In this document: piece after piece, positions 27,150 through 36,489 of the stretch
How the letters are laid out: every line of letters begins with the position of its first letter
How positions within the stretch are numbered: the stretch's first letter is position 1
Origin: Helicobacter cynogastricus
Lineage (GTDB): Bacteria > Campylobacterota > Campylobacteria > Campylobacterales > Helicobacteraceae
DNA: 55,979 nt
Assembly (NCBI RefSeq): GCF_900197855.1
Contig: NZ_FZMQ01000011.1
Location: 195,653-251,631 of the forward strand
Reading direction: 5' to 3'
Notes under the pieces: model-generated
What the model saw: the letters and a program-made list of their open reading frames with translations, nothing else
Told to the model about the DNA's origin: nothing
Database searches by the model: none
Program-made: the position numbers and the translations under genes

Positions 27150-28073
27150 CTAATCTCCCACCAGCCACTTTATTGCCATTTCATAACTTTTTGTGTTGGC
27201 TTGATTTTGATAGGCAATGTCAAAGGCACAGCCATGATCGACACTGGCGCGTTTAATAGGCAGGTTTAAGGACACATTGATGCTCTCTTCAAAATAGAGG
27301 GCTTTGAGCGGGGCGAGCCCTACATCGTGGTAGAGCGCGACAAAATAGCGGTATTTCTGCCTAAAATGGGGCGCAAAAGCGCTATCCGCAGGGACAGGCC
27401 CTAAGAATTTAGAGAGATTTAAACGCGCGTTAGTCTGTGTGATCGCCTCTTGCACGATCTGATCTTGGCTTCCAATCGCTCCCCCATCTCCACAATGTGG
27501 GTCAATGCCCAAGACCACAATTTGTAGCGCATGGGGCAGGGCGCGCCCCAAAATGTATAAAAACTCTGCTAAAGGCTCTAAGCACACACACGCGCTCACC
27601 GCGCTCAAGGGGATATGATCGCTAAAAAGTGCCACCCATAAGCTAGGACAACCTAGCATCATGATCGCCTCTTGGTTGTAGCGTTCTCTTAAAAGCGCGG
27701 TGTGTCCGGGGGCATGTACTCCTGCTAATTGCCATGCCTTTTTGTGGATGGGCAAAGTGCACACGCCACTCACCTCTTTAGAGTCTGCTAAATCTAGCGC
27801 GCATAAAAAACTCGCATGGCTATAGCGCCCGCTTTCTTTTTGTATGCACGCAGGCTGTATGGAGGGCGGAGGGACTTTGGGCTCTATGCAGGGCATGCTC
27901 TCTAGTGCGTGGGTATAGGCATGGTCTAAAAGCGCGTTGGCGCGCTCGAGCAATTTGGCATGCACACAATAAAGCGGTTGGCAGATTTGACTAATGACGC
28001 TATGGGCTTTAAGCGCGATCTCAGGACCTACTCCATTGATATCTCCAATAGAGATAGCAATCTTAGCGCGCAC
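27150..28073 (-). CDS. pdxA: 4-hydroxythreonine-4-phosphate dehydrogenase (PdxA)
   Basis: Pyridoxal 5'-phosphate biosynthesis, acting with PdxJ. The 307 residues begin with IAISIGDINGVGPEI and contain CTLPIHKKAW, GHTALLRERY, metal-site HDVGLAPLKAL and DHGCAFDIAYQ. The open frame reaches 28121, but the GTG at 28073 starts at the conserved N-terminus and overlaps the pdxJ end by 11 nt. No insertion or frameshift. Confidence 0.92.
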   Translation of the reverse strand: MRAKIAISIGDINGVGPEIALKAHSVISQICQPLYCVHAKLLERANALLDHAYTHALESMPCIEPKVPPPSIQPACIQKESGRYSHASFLCALDLADSKEVSGVCTLPIHKKAWQLAGVHAPGHTALLRERYNQEAIMMLGCPSLWVALFSDHIPLSAVSACVCLEPLAEFLYILGRALPHALQIVVLGIDPHCGDGGAIGSQDQIVQEAITQTNARLNLSKFLGPVPADSAFAPHFRQKYRYFVALYHDVGLAPLKALYFEESINVSLNLPIKRASVDHGCAFDIAYQNQANTKSYEMAIKWLVGD

Positions 28074-28842
28074 GCCGGATAGCTTCCTGCATGTCTGTGA
28101 TCGCACGCTCCAAACCCACAAGAATCGCTCTACTCATGATGGCATGCCCAATATTGAGTTCTTGCAGGGCGCGTATGCGCGCCACCAATCCTACGCTAAA
28201 ATAATTGAGTCCATGTCCAGCGCACATCTCTAGCCCCATTTTCTCTCCCGCTAAAGCGCTCTGCTCTAGCTCTTGCAAACTCTCATCTAAAAGAGCTTTT
28301 AACGAGCTAGGCTCTTGGGGAAAATCTAGGCGGTTTTTATGGTGTTTAAAGTTGGAATGCAAGCTATTAAAAAGATTGCTAAAACGCCCTGTGTGCAGTT
28401 CCACCACGCGCACACCTAGAGCGCGCGCGCGCTCTAGGTTCTCTAGACCTGGATCAATAAAAAGCGCGGCTTCTATGCCATGTTCTAGGTAGGTTTGGAT
28501 AGTTGGGAGCAATTGGGGGTGTTCTAAATTGAGTCCGCCCTCTGTGGTGATCTCTGCGCGCTTCTCAGGCACGAGGGTAACTTTAAAAGGGCGTAAATTG
28601 CAGATAATTTTAGTGATTTGGGGATCGATCGCGCATTCTACATTGATAGGCATGGGCGCATGTTTGATCACACTTCTTAAGTCGTCTTCGTGGATATGAC
28701 GGCGATCCTCTCTTAAATGCAGAGTGATCAAGTCCACCCCCACATTTTTGGCGATAAAAACCGCTTCTAGGGGGTCTGGTTCGTGGATTTTACGCGCCTC
28801 TCTGAGTGTGGCGATATGATCAATATTCAAGCCTAAGCGCAT
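28063..28842 (-). CDS. pdxJ: pyridoxine 5'-phosphate synthase (PdxJ)
   Basis: Condenses the PdxA product with deoxyxylulose 5-phosphate to pyridoxine phosphate. The 259 residues open with GLNIDHIATLREAR and contain ITLHLREDRRHI, NVECAIDPQI, LVPEKR and the C-terminal GHGLNYFSVG...ELNIGHAIMSRA. It overlaps wecA by 10 nt and pdxA by 11 nt, so the three form one unit. A perfect 26-bp palindrome lies inside it (28414-28439). Confidence 0.95.
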   Translation of the reverse strand: MRLGLNIDHIATLREARKIHEPDPLEAVFIAKNVGVDLITLHLREDRRHIHEDDLRSVIKHAPMPINVECAIDPQITKIICNLRPFKVTLVPEKRAEITTEGGLNLEHPQLLPTIQTYLEHGIEAALFIDPGLENLERARALGVRVVELHTGRFSNLFNSLHSNFKHHKNRLDFPQEPSSLKALLDESLQELEQSALAGEKMGLEMCAGHGLNYFSVGLVARIRALQELNIGHAIMSRAILVGLERAITDMQEAIRRAR

Positions 28843-29804
28843 GGTTGTTCCTTAGAATAGTGTAAAAGCCATTGATAGAGCCATAAATACCCGCATACAA
28901 AAACCGCTATTAATCCCAAGAGTCCATAGGGCTGGTGTCGCCAAGCAAAGCTTGCCAGCATAAAAGGCAGGTTTAAAAGCACCACCATAAGGCCGGTGAG
29001 GGCGTTGGGATTTAAGGGGGCGCTGTGCCCAGAGAGGTATTTAAAAAGCAGGGTATGTAGGTGGAGCGCATCGGGCATGGTCGCTTTTTGTTTCTGGAGT
29101 TTACGCCGTGCAATGGAAAAAAGCACTTCAGTTACCGGATACACCATTAAAGCCAATCCAAACCATACGCTCACCACCTCTCTTAGGGCCAAATCCATCA
29201 AGCTTGCCCCACACACCAGTCCTAGGAGATACGCCCCCCCATCGCCTAAGAAAATATAGCCCTTAGGGAAATTGAGCAACAAAAAGCCCACCACGCCCAG
29301 CAAGAGGGTTAAGAGGTGGGGGTTGGGCTCTACTAGATAGAGAATGCCTAAAATGGCTACACTCAAACCTCCAGCTAGCCCATTAAAGCCATCAATGATG
29401 TTGATCGCGTTGATCACGCCCACGAGCATAAAGACACTAAAGGGCAGGGCAAGCCATGTGGGCAATTGCAACAGGGGGCTAAAATCGCGTAAAATTAGCG
29501 GACTTAGGAGTACAAGAAGGGCAACCCCTCCGCTTTGCAGAAATAGGCGTTTTTTAGGGCTTAGAGGGCGGTTGGTGTCTTCTAAAAACCCACTCATAAA
29601 AACTAAAATTGTCCCTAGCAAGGCGTATACATTTCCCCAACCTCCCCATAAGAAAACTAAGAAAATCCCTAAACCCCCCGCGCGCGGGGTTTTTTGGGTA
29701 TGAAAGCCTTGAGGCTTATGGGCGTTGTCTATAAAGAGCTGGGCGCGTTGGGAGTAGAGGATCACCCCTAACGCGCAGAAAAAACTGAGTAAAAGCGCAA
29801 ACAT
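28833..29804 (-). CDS. wecA: undecaprenyl-phosphate GlcNAc-1-phosphate transferase (WecA-like)
   Basis: Starts O-antigen assembly at the inner membrane by moving a sugar-1-phosphate onto undecaprenyl phosphate. The 323 residues with about 10 helices include PRAGGLGIFL, NIIDGFNGLAGG (catalytic Asp pair region), FLGDGGAYLLG and the LHLHTLLF histidine motif. The frame extends to a TTG at 29849, but the ATG at 29804 starts at the first membrane helix. It has no Shine-Dalgarno and lies only 6 nt after a TATAAT box, so a leaderless mRNA is likely. Confidence 0.88.
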   Translation of the reverse strand: MFALLLSFFCALGVILYSQRAQLFIDNAHKPQGFHTQKTPRAGGLGIFLVFLWGGWGNVYALLGTILVFMSGFLEDTNRPLSPKKRLFLQSGGVALLVLLSPLILRDFSPLLQLPTWLALPFSVFMLVGVINAINIIDGFNGLAGGLSVAILGILYLVEPNPHLLTLLLGVVGFLLLNFPKGYIFLGDGGAYLLGLVCGASLMDLALREVVSVWFGLALMVYPVTEVLFSIARRKLQKQKATMPDALHLHTLLFKYLSGHSAPLNPNALTGLMVVLLNLPFMLASFAWRHQPYGLLGLIAVFVCGYLWLYQWLLHYSKEQPCA

Positions 29805-29810
29805 AGACAC

Positions 29811-29816
29811 ATTATA
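29811..29816 (-). promoter_or_regulatory. -10 box for wecA
   Basis: TATAAT on the minus strand, 6 nt before the wecA ATG; the expected transcription start is at or within one or two bases of that ATG. Confidence 0.6.
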
Positions 29817-29830
29817 CCCAACAAAAATGC

Positions 29831-29836
29831 TATAAT
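29831..29836 (+). promoter_or_regulatory. -10 box for the PAP2 phosphatase
   Basis: TATAAT on the plus strand, overlapping an ATG at 29835 and 7 nt before a second ATG at 29844. It is separated by 14 bp from the opposing wecA -10 box. Confidence 0.6.
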
Positions 29837-29843
29837 GAAATTT

Positions 29844-30434
29844 ATGCAAAAAATCATACGGGTGGGTTTGGCGTTGTTACTCTGTGTACGCTTAGAGGGC
29901 GCGCCCAATGCGCAAGAAGTCAAGGTTTTAGAGGATATTGGAGATGTATTGCGCCTGATGCCCATTTTTGTAGGGGTAGTGAGCCTTGGCATGCGTGATT
30001 ATCGGGGCATGGCAGAGTTGGCCGTAGGGAGTTTTGTAACTCAAGGGGTGATTTATGGGGTGAAAGAAGCCTTTGCAAGCGCGCATGAAAGGGGGGCTAA
30101 AGTCCCCTTTGCTAAACGCCCCTGTTGCGATAGTTGGCGAGGAATGCCTAGCGGGCATGCTGGGGGTGCGTGGAGTGCGGCTGGGTTTGTTTTTTATCGC
30201 TATGGCTGGAAACCTGCTTTACCCGTGATTGCTTTGGCCGTACTCACAGATGCCAGCCGTGTGGTAGCGCGCAAACATACGATTTTGCAAGTTGTGATCG
30301 GAAGCTTGATTGGCTGGGGTTTTGCCTATTTATTTACCTCCAAATACCGCCGTAATTGGGAAATTTACCCAGAAATTGGCCTAGATGAAAAGAAGGGCAT
30401 GCACTATGGTTTGGCGGTACACTATCGGTTTTAG
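29844..30434 (+). CDS. PAP2-family phosphatase (lipid A 4'-phosphatase candidate)
   Basis: About 196 residues with a hydrophobic N-terminal segment ending at EGAP, possibly a signal peptide. Numbered from the ATG at 29835, PAP2 motifs are KRP (94-96), PSGH (105-108) and SRVVARKH (141-148). The lysine-to-RP spacing is non-standard, and the acidic residue usually four after the last His is Gln152. The neighbour of wecA in H. pylori (HP1580) is LpxF, which removes the lipid A 4'-phosphate, so that role is likely but not proven. A start at 29835 cannot be transcribed from the overlapping TATAAT. Confidence 0.7.
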   Translation: MQKIIRVGLALLLCVRLEGAPNAQEVKVLEDIGDVLRLMPIFVGVVSLGMRDYRGMAELAVGSFVTQGVIYGVKEAFASAHERGAKVPFAKRPCCDSWRGMPSGHAGGAWSAAGFVFYRYGWKPALPVIALAVLTDASRVVARKHTILQVVIGSLIGWGFAYLFTSKYRRNWEIYPEIGLDEKKGMHYGLAVHYRF

Positions 30435-30500
30435 AGCTATGTTAACTTGAAAACCTAAACTCCAAAGCGGTGGGCATTAGCTCACTTTATCAAGGAAAAA

Positions 30501-32180
30501 ATGATGCGTTTAAGTTTTAGAATCCTTCTTAATATCCTTTTGTCTATGTTGACTATAGGAATCATTTTAAGCGTCGTTGCCGATCACAAACGCCACCAGT
30601 TTGCACACAATATCATTAAGGCGACTGAACAGCAAAATATCACCAAAAAAGAGTACAACCTCAAGCATATGTACAACATCTTAGAGTACTCCTTGCATAT
30701 TTTTAATAATACTCAAGATAAAGAGACAGCGTTGCAATCTGCACTCAATCTTATTTCTAAAATCAACAACGATCCGGATATTTATTACATCGTTGTCGTG
30801 GATAAAACTGGTAAAGTGATCTATGATCCTGTTGTTCCCAATATGCAGGGCAAAAATGGTTTGGATGCAAAGAGTGCGGATGGAGTTTACTATGTGCGCC
30901 GCTTTTTAGAAGTGGCTAAAGCAGGTGGAGGTTATGTGCGCTATGTGATGCCAAAAATGGCCGGTGGCACGCCCGAGCCTAAGGTAGCCTACGCTCACTA
31001 CGATCCTCAAGAAGACTTGATTTTTGCTATCACTTCTTACTATAGCGATATTCAGCAAGATTTTAAGGTTTTAGAAAATATCGCTAATGCACAAGCCTCT
31101 AAAGACTCAGAGGATTTAGTGCTTTGGAATCTAGTCATTATTGTGGTCGTTTTGGTCATTTCAGCCGTATTTATGCGCTTAACAATCTTTAATCGTCTCA
31201 AATCCCTTGTAACTAAGGTAGAGGCTTTTGTTTATGGCGATAAAGATTTAACAAGTCGTTTTAAAGTGGACAACTCTAAAGATGAAATTGGGCAGGCAGG
31301 CATTTGCATCAACAAGTTTGTAGAAAATATTCACATGGTTATGAAAAACATCTGCGCGCACAGCATACAAAATCGCTCTTTAGCCGATTCTTTGCATGAC
31401 ATCATCACAAAATCCACAGCCGCGACGGGGGAGAATATCCAAAAAATTAAAAATCTCCACACCGCTTCTTTAGACCTCTCTAAAACTATCCAAACATCTT
31501 TGAGCGAAGCACAAAGAATGGGCGATAAATTGAGCAAGACACAGGATTCTATGCAAACTTCTAACCGCTCTTTTAGCAATATGTTAAAGAATATTTTAGA
31601 AACTGCCCAAACCGAAGAAGCTCTCGCTTTACAAATTGAGCAACTTAGTAAAAATGCAGATAGTGTCAAAAGCATTTTGCATATCATCAATGATATTGCC
31701 GATCAAACAAACTTATTGGCTTTGAATGCTGCTATTGAAGCTGCAAGAGCAGGTGAACATGGAAGAGGTTTTGCTGTAGTGGCTGATGAAGTCAGAAATC
31801 TGGCTGCACGCACGCAAAAAAGTTTAGCAGAAATCAACTCTACCATTGGTTTGATTGTTCAAGAAATCAATGATGTTGCAACTCAAATGGGGCATAATTC
31901 TAAAAAGATCAAGAGTTTGAGTGAAAATAGTTTGGAGGTGCAACAAACTTTCCAAGGCATGAGCGCAGAAATGGGCGGGATGCTAGAAGACACGCAAGGA
32001 TTTATCCAGCACTACATCCAAACCAGTCAAAATGTTACCACAATGATCGACAATCTTACGGCTATTGAAAATAGCGTTCAAAAATCTGCAAGCAACGCTA
32101 AAGCGGTGTTGCAACTCTCTAATTCTTTGCATAAATCCACTACAGAGCTCGATGCTGATATTAACCAGTTCAAACTATAG
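30501..32180 (+). CDS. methyl-accepting chemotaxis protein with Cache sensor
   Basis: A 559-residue transmembrane chemoreceptor. TM1 about 8-27; periplasmic Cache-type domain about 30-205 ([17 protein letters not shown] and [23 protein letters not shown] segments); TM2 about 209-229; HAMP about 230-282; then a long methylated helical domain with the [29 protein letters not shown] hairpin tip near residues 405-433. AAGGAAAA precedes the ATG. Its signalling domain shares 340 identical bases with the next gene. Ligand unknown. Confidence 0.92.
   Translation: MMRLSFRILLNILLSMLTIGIILSVVADHKRHQFAHNIIKATEQQNITKKEYNLKHMYNILEYSLHIFNNTQDKETALQSALNLISKINNDPDIYYIVVVDKTGKVIYDPVVPNMQGKNGLDAKSADGVYYVRRFLEVAKAGGGYVRYVMPKMAGGTPEPKVAYAHYDPQEDLIFAITSYYSDIQQDFKVLENIANAQASKDSEDLVLWNLVIIVVVLVISAVFMRLTIFNRLKSLVTKVEAFVYGDKDLTSRFKVDNSKDEIGQAGICINKFVENIHMVMKNICAHSIQNRSLADSLHDIITKSTAATGENIQKIKNLHTASLDLSKTIQTSLSEAQRMGDKLSKTQDSMQTSNRSFSNMLKNILETAQTEEALALQIEQLSKNADSVKSILHIINDIADQTNLLALNAAIEAARAGEHGRGFAVVADEVRNLAARTQKSLAEINSTIGLIVQEINDVATQMGHNSKKIKSLSENSLEVQQTFQGMSAEMGGMLEDTQGFIQHYIQTSQNVTTMIDNLTAIENSVQKSASNAKAVLQLSNSLHKSTTELDADINQFKL
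31604..31943 (+). repeat. 340-bp block identical to 33389-33728
   Basis: Encodes the chemoreceptor signalling tip. By eye it is identical to the copy in the second chemoreceptor, while flanking coding sequence is clearly diverged. A further 53-bp block (31245-31297 and 33030-33082) is also identical. Confidence 0.85.
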
Positions 32181-32188
32181 AAGATAAA

Positions 32189-32208
32189 GATCCGGACAAA
32201 TCCGGATC
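32189..32208 (+). terminator. 8-bp perfect hairpin after the first chemoreceptor
   Basis: GATCCGGA (32189-32196), loop CAAA, then TCCGGATC (32201-32208), 9 nt after the stop codon. No T-run follows, so terminator activity is uncertain. Confidence 0.4.
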
Positions 32209-32289
32209 AAGTTACCTTAAGCATTGCTTTGCTTTTAGGTATTTGTGTGATATATTCTATAGACTTAACACTTTTGAAAGGAAGTATCT

Positions 32290-33965
32290 ATGCGCCTGAG
32301 TCTCAAAATTACAGGTAATCTTTTTTTATCTCTAGTGGTATTGGGTACTATTCTTGTTTTTGTTGCAGATTATAAAAGACATAAATTAGTGCAAAATATT
32401 GTCCAAGAGACTGAACAAGATGATATTCACAAGAAAGAATACGCCCTTAGATACATGTACGAACTCTTGGAGCGTTCCTTGCGTTTATTTTACCAAACTC
32501 AAAACAAACAAGAAGCGGTTCGTTCCATTTTGGAATTACTTAAAGAAATTAATGGAGACACCAGTATCTATTACATTATGGCAATCAAGAAAACTGGGGA
32601 GGTGCTTTTAGATCCAGCTAATGTTAGTAACGCAGGCAAAGATGGAAATGGTTTTATCAGTGAGGATGGAGTCTACTATGTTAAAAAATTTATAGAGCAG
32701 GCCAATGCGGGTGGTGGTATGTGCGCTATAAAGTTCCCAAAAGTTTAGGAGGTAGACCCGAATCTAAAGTAGCTTACGCCCATTACGATCCCTCCGGAGA
32801 TATTGTGCTTGCTATCACTTCCTACTACAGCGATATTGTTAAGGATTTTGATACTTTAGAATCGCGAGTAAAAAGGCAGGATAGGCATGATTCTAAAATT
32901 TTAGTCGCGTGGAATATGAGCATCATGGCAGGCATCATCGCTATCTCGGCTATTTTGATGTATTTCACTATTTTTAATCGCTTGAAAGATTTAGTTACAA
33001 AGATTGCCGCATTCACGCATGGGGATAGGGATTTAACAAGTCGTTTTAAAGTGGACAACTCTAAAGATGAAATTGGGCAGGCGGGTAATCATATTAACCA
33101 TTTTGTAGAAAATATCCATGAGATTATGAAAAATATCCAATATCATAGTATTGAAAATAGAGCACTAGCAGATTCATTGCAAAAAATCATTGCCAATGCT
33201 ACCAAGAATACTCAGGCGAATGTGCAAACCATTAAAGAGCTTTATCTTTCTTCTTTGGATTTTTCTAATACCATGAAGGTATTAATAGAGGAGGCACAAG
33301 GGGTGGGTGATAAACTAGGCAAAACCCAAGACTCGATCAATGTTTCTAACACATCGTTAAGTGGCATGTTAGATCACATTTTAGAGGTTGCCCAAACCGA
33401 AGAAGCTCTCGCTTTACAAATTGAGCAACTTAGTAAAAATGCAGATAGTGTCAAAAGCATTTTGCATATCATCAATGATATTGCCGATCAAACAAACTTA
33501 TTGGCTTTGAATGCTGCTATTGAAGCTGCAAGAGCAGGTGAACATGGAAGAGGTTTTGCTGTAGTGGCTGATGAAGTCAGAAATCTGGCTGCACGCACGC
33601 AAAAAAGTTTAGCAGAAATCAACTCTACCATTGGTTTGATTGTTCAAGAAATCAATGATGTTGCAACTCAAATGGGGCATAATTCTAAAAAGATCAAGAG
33701 TTTGAGTGAAAATAGTTTGGAGGTGCAAAGGAATTTTAAGGGCATGAGCTCGGATATAGAAATTATGGTGAGCAATACGCATGGATTTATACGCAATTAC
33801 ACACAAACAGGTGAGAATATCAACACGATGATTGGCAAACTCAATCAAATTGAGAAAAACGCCCAACAATCTGCTAAGAACGCTAATGAAGTGCTCAAAT
33901 TGGCAAATTCCTTGCATTCTTCCACTACAGACTTAGATGCAGATATTGGGCAATTTAAAATATAG
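32290..33965 (+). pseudogene. second Cache-type chemoreceptor, frameshifted
   Basis: Paralogue of the preceding gene. The first frame (32290-32748) covers TM1 and most of the Cache domain, then ends. The rest (32721-33965) is in the next frame from a GTG with no ribosome binding site. Comparison with the paralogue (GGTTATGTGCGC there, GGTATGTGCGC here) shows one missing T at about 32718. Restoring it gives a 558-residue receptor against 559 for the paralogue. TM2, HAMP and the signalling domain are otherwise intact. AAAGGAAG precedes the ATG. Recent inactivation or a read error. Confidence 0.88.
33389..33728 (+). repeat. second copy of the 340-bp chemoreceptor block
   Basis: Matches 31604-31943 base for base; both boundaries are abrupt. 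Confidence 0.85.
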
Positions 33966-34015
33966 GCTTAGGTAAAATTATGCTAGCATAGGAACTTTAC
34001 AAGATAAGGATAAAG

Positions 34016-34777
34016 ATGCAAACACCATTTAGAAAGATTTCAGATTACGCCATTGTTGGAGGACTTAGTGCGGTAGTGGTGGTAGCCTTAGCTGGTTGCA
34101 ATAATAACTCACAAAACACCCAAGAAAAACCCAAAGAATCCAGTAATCAAACCCAGCAGATCAAAAAGGGCGCGTTGGTAATTTTGCAAGAACAGCCTGA
34201 TAAAAGTTATAAGGTCGCTGAGGAGTACCCTAGCGATAAAACACGGGTGGTGGTGCGCGATATGCAAGGCAAGGAGCGCATGCTCTCTGATGAGGAGGTA
34301 CAAAAACTCATCAAAGAGGAAGAGGCTAAGGTGAATAATAATACCAGCCAACTCACCAAACCCCCTGCTGAGGGGGGAGGATCAGGGCTTGGCATTGGAG
34401 CAGCCATTTTAGGGAGCGCGGCTGGGGCGATTTTGGGGAGCTACATAGGCAATAAACTTTTTAATAACCCCAATTACACCCAAAACGCCCAAAGAAATTA
34501 CAGCTCACCGCAAGCCTATCAACGCAGTCAAAATAATTTTAGAGGAGTAGGGGGCGTGCCTCCAGCCAGTCCCAATCGTAGTGGCTTCTTCAACTCTAAC
34601 CCCTCTAATCCAAGTTCTAGCGCGCCTAGACCTAGCGCGCCAACCACTACCACTCCTACCACCCCTAGCCAATCTAGCACCACTGCTCCGCGCCCACAAA
34701 GTGCGCCTTCTTCTAGCCCTACACAGGGGCGTAGCGGATTTTTTGGCTCTTCACATAGTGGCAACGCAGTCTCATAA
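34016..34777 (+). CDS. UPF0323-family lipoprotein (HP0232-like)
   Basis: A 253-residue lipoprotein. The lipobox ALAGC sits after the hydrophobic [16 protein letters not shown] (about 13-28). A conserved region follows ([22 protein letters not shown], then [18 protein letters not shown]), a glycine-zipper stretch [23 protein letters not shown] (about 126-148), and a low-complexity Ser/Pro/Thr tail ending [12 protein letters not shown]. The glycine zipper suggests membrane association or oligomers. HP0232 has been described as secreted and motility-linked. AAGGATAAAG precedes the ATG. Confidence 0.85.
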   Translation: MQTPFRKISDYAIVGGLSAVVVVALAGCNNNSQNTQEKPKESSNQTQQIKKGALVILQEQPDKSYKVAEEYPSDKTRVVVRDMQGKERMLSDEEVQKLIKEEEAKVNNNTSQLTKPPAEGGGSGLGIGAAILGSAAGAILGSYIGNKLFNNPNYTQNAQRNYSSPQAYQRSQNNFRGVGGVPPASPNRSGFFNSNPSNPSSSAPRPSAPTTTTPTTPSQSSTTAPRPQSAPSSSPTQGRSGFFGSSHSGNAVS

Positions 34778-34786
34778 AGGAATCCT

Positions 34787-35959
34787 ATGCAAATTAAAAC
34801 TTTACAACCCCTAAATCACCATGCCTTAGAAGAGATTGGACTAGATTGGCATACAGATCCCGATCAAAGCCCTTATTTGAGCAATGATTTGATTGTTGTC
34901 TCTCAGCAAGAGGCTAACGCCTATTATGAGGCGTGCAATGAGCTATATGACATGTTTGTAGAAACTGCAGAAATGATCATTAATCAGGAACGCTTTTTTG
35001 AGCTGGACATCCCTAATAGTCTGATTCCAATGATCAAGCAGAGTTTTGAAGAGGAAGTGCATTGGCATATTTATGGGCGTTTTGATTTGGCTGGAGGGCT
35101 GGATGGGCAACCCATCAAACTTTTGGAATTTAACGCGGATACGCCTACAATGCTCTATGAGAGTGCCGTGATTCAGTGGGCATTACTTAAACATAATGGC
35201 TATAATGAGGATTTGCAGTTTAATAATATCCATGAAGCTCTCATGCAGAATTTTAAACGCCTTGTTACTCTAAGCGAAGATGTGAGTCAATTTGAAAGCA
35301 TGTATGAAGGTTGGAAAATTCTTTTTTCTAGTGTGCGGGGAAGTTCTGAGGAAGAAAGGAGTGTAAAATTTTTACAAGATGCTGCACGAAGCGCGGGCTT
35401 TGAGACACATTTTGCTTATATGGATGAAGTGCAATTTAATGCAGAAGCGGGTGTCTTTTTTGAGGGCGTGAATTACGAATTTTTATTTAAGCTGGTGCCT
35501 TGGGAGAGTATCGCCATTGATGAGCCTGAATTGACTTTACTCATGCATGACATGATGGTCAATCAAAATACCATTTTTTTAAACCCTGCCTACACGCTAC
35601 TATTCCAAAGCAAACGCTTTTTAAAGGTGCTTTGGGAACGCTATCCTAATCATCCTTTGCTTTTAGAAGCTAGTTATGAGCCCTTACGAAATAAAAAACA
35701 AGTGCGCAAAGTTGCTTTTGGGCGTGAGGGAGCTAATGTACAAATCCTTAATCCCGATCTCAGTGTTTTGCATGAAACTGGAGGGGTTTATAGCAATCAT
35801 AAACCGGTGTATCAAGAATACGCTCCACTTAATAAGGTGGGAGAATTCTATTACCAACCTAATGTATTTTTTGCTTACGAGGCGTGCGGGTTGGGCTTTC
35901 GTAAAGGGGGGCTTGTGATGGATAATTACTCTAAGTTTGTCAGCCATGTTTTGCAGTAA
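34787..35959 (+). CDS. glutathionylspermidine synthase-like ATP-grasp protein
   Basis: 390 residues of the glutathionylspermidine-synthase pre-ATP-grasp family (HP0233-like). Recognisable stretches are HWHIYGRFDLAGG, KLLEFNADTPTMLYESAVIQW and a C-terminal RKGGLVMDNYSKFVSH; the FNADTPT region holds metal/ATP-binding residues in relatives. Only the synthetase half is present, with no amidase domain. The true product is unknown, and a peptide-like ligation is inferred. It starts 9 nt after the lipoprotein gene, with AAGGAAT before the ATG. Confidence 0.8.
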   Translation: MQIKTLQPLNHHALEEIGLDWHTDPDQSPYLSNDLIVVSQQEANAYYEACNELYDMFVETAEMIINQERFFELDIPNSLIPMIKQSFEEEVHWHIYGRFDLAGGLDGQPIKLLEFNADTPTMLYESAVIQWALLKHNGYNEDLQFNNIHEALMQNFKRLVTLSEDVSQFESMYEGWKILFSSVRGSSEEERSVKFLQDAARSAGFETHFAYMDEVQFNAEAGVFFEGVNYEFLFKLVPWESIAIDEPELTLLMHDMMVNQNTIFLNPAYTLLFQSKRFLKVLWERYPNHPLLLEASYEPLRNKKQVRKVAFGREGANVQILNPDLSVLHETGGVYSNHKPVYQEYAPLNKVGEFYYQPNVFFAYEACGLGFRKGGLVMDNYSKFVSHVLQ

Positions 35960-36489
35960 TGCGTCTGCAGGCTATTTATAGATTCCACGCTTATGCAAGT
36001 GTATTTTTCCTACCTATAGCCTTGCTGTTTGTGATCAGTGGGGTGGCGTTCTTATTAGATTTTAACTCTAACAGCGGGGCTAAAATTAAGCACTGGAATG
36101 TGCCTTTCGTGCCCAAAGACAAAGAATTAGAATTTCTCTTAGATTTCTTAAAGCAGAAAAGCATTGCCTTACCCTCTAAAATTGAGCCAAGAAAGCATAG
36201 GGGTGTGCTAATCATTGGCACGGCTAGTTATGAAATCAATTTGACTTCTAGGGGAAATGCAAGCATTGTTACAAGCATTCATAGAAGCCTGTTAGGGCTA
36301 CTTATGCAGGTGCATAAGGGCAAAGTAAGCAAAGCCTTGAAGATATTTGGAGTCTTTTTTGGAATTTTCTTAACCCTCTTTTATACCAGTGGCTTGCTCA
36401 TGGGTTTTAAGCGTAAAAATGCTAAGGGCATCATCGGGGCATTTGTATTAGGCTTGATTGTTCTAGGAAGTTTGCTTGCGCTATCCTAG
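35959..36489 (+). CDS. PepSY-associated membrane protein
   Basis: 176 residues with three membrane segments: about 15-36, 133-148 and 153-174. The N-terminal YRFHAYASVFFLPIALLFVISGVAFLL and the ITSIHRSLLGLLMQVHKG histidine pair are typical of PepSY-type transmembrane proteins, often linked to iron or redox processes. ATG overlaps the preceding stop (TAATG). Its TAG overlaps the corA stop on the other strand at a CTAG. Confidence 0.7.
   Translation: MRLQAIYRFHAYASVFFLPIALLFVISGVAFLLDFNSNSGAKIKHWNVPFVPKDKELEFLLDFLKQKSIALPSKIEPRKHRGVLIIGTASYEINLTSRGNASIVTSIHRSLLGLLMQVHKGKVSKALKIFGVFFGIFLTLFYTSGLLMGFKRKNAKGIIGAFVLGLIVLGSLLALS

Noticed and set aside
29805-29849. TTG-initiated extension of wecA
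   Set aside because: It would need a transcript starting upstream of the TATAAT box, and no ribosome binding site is present.
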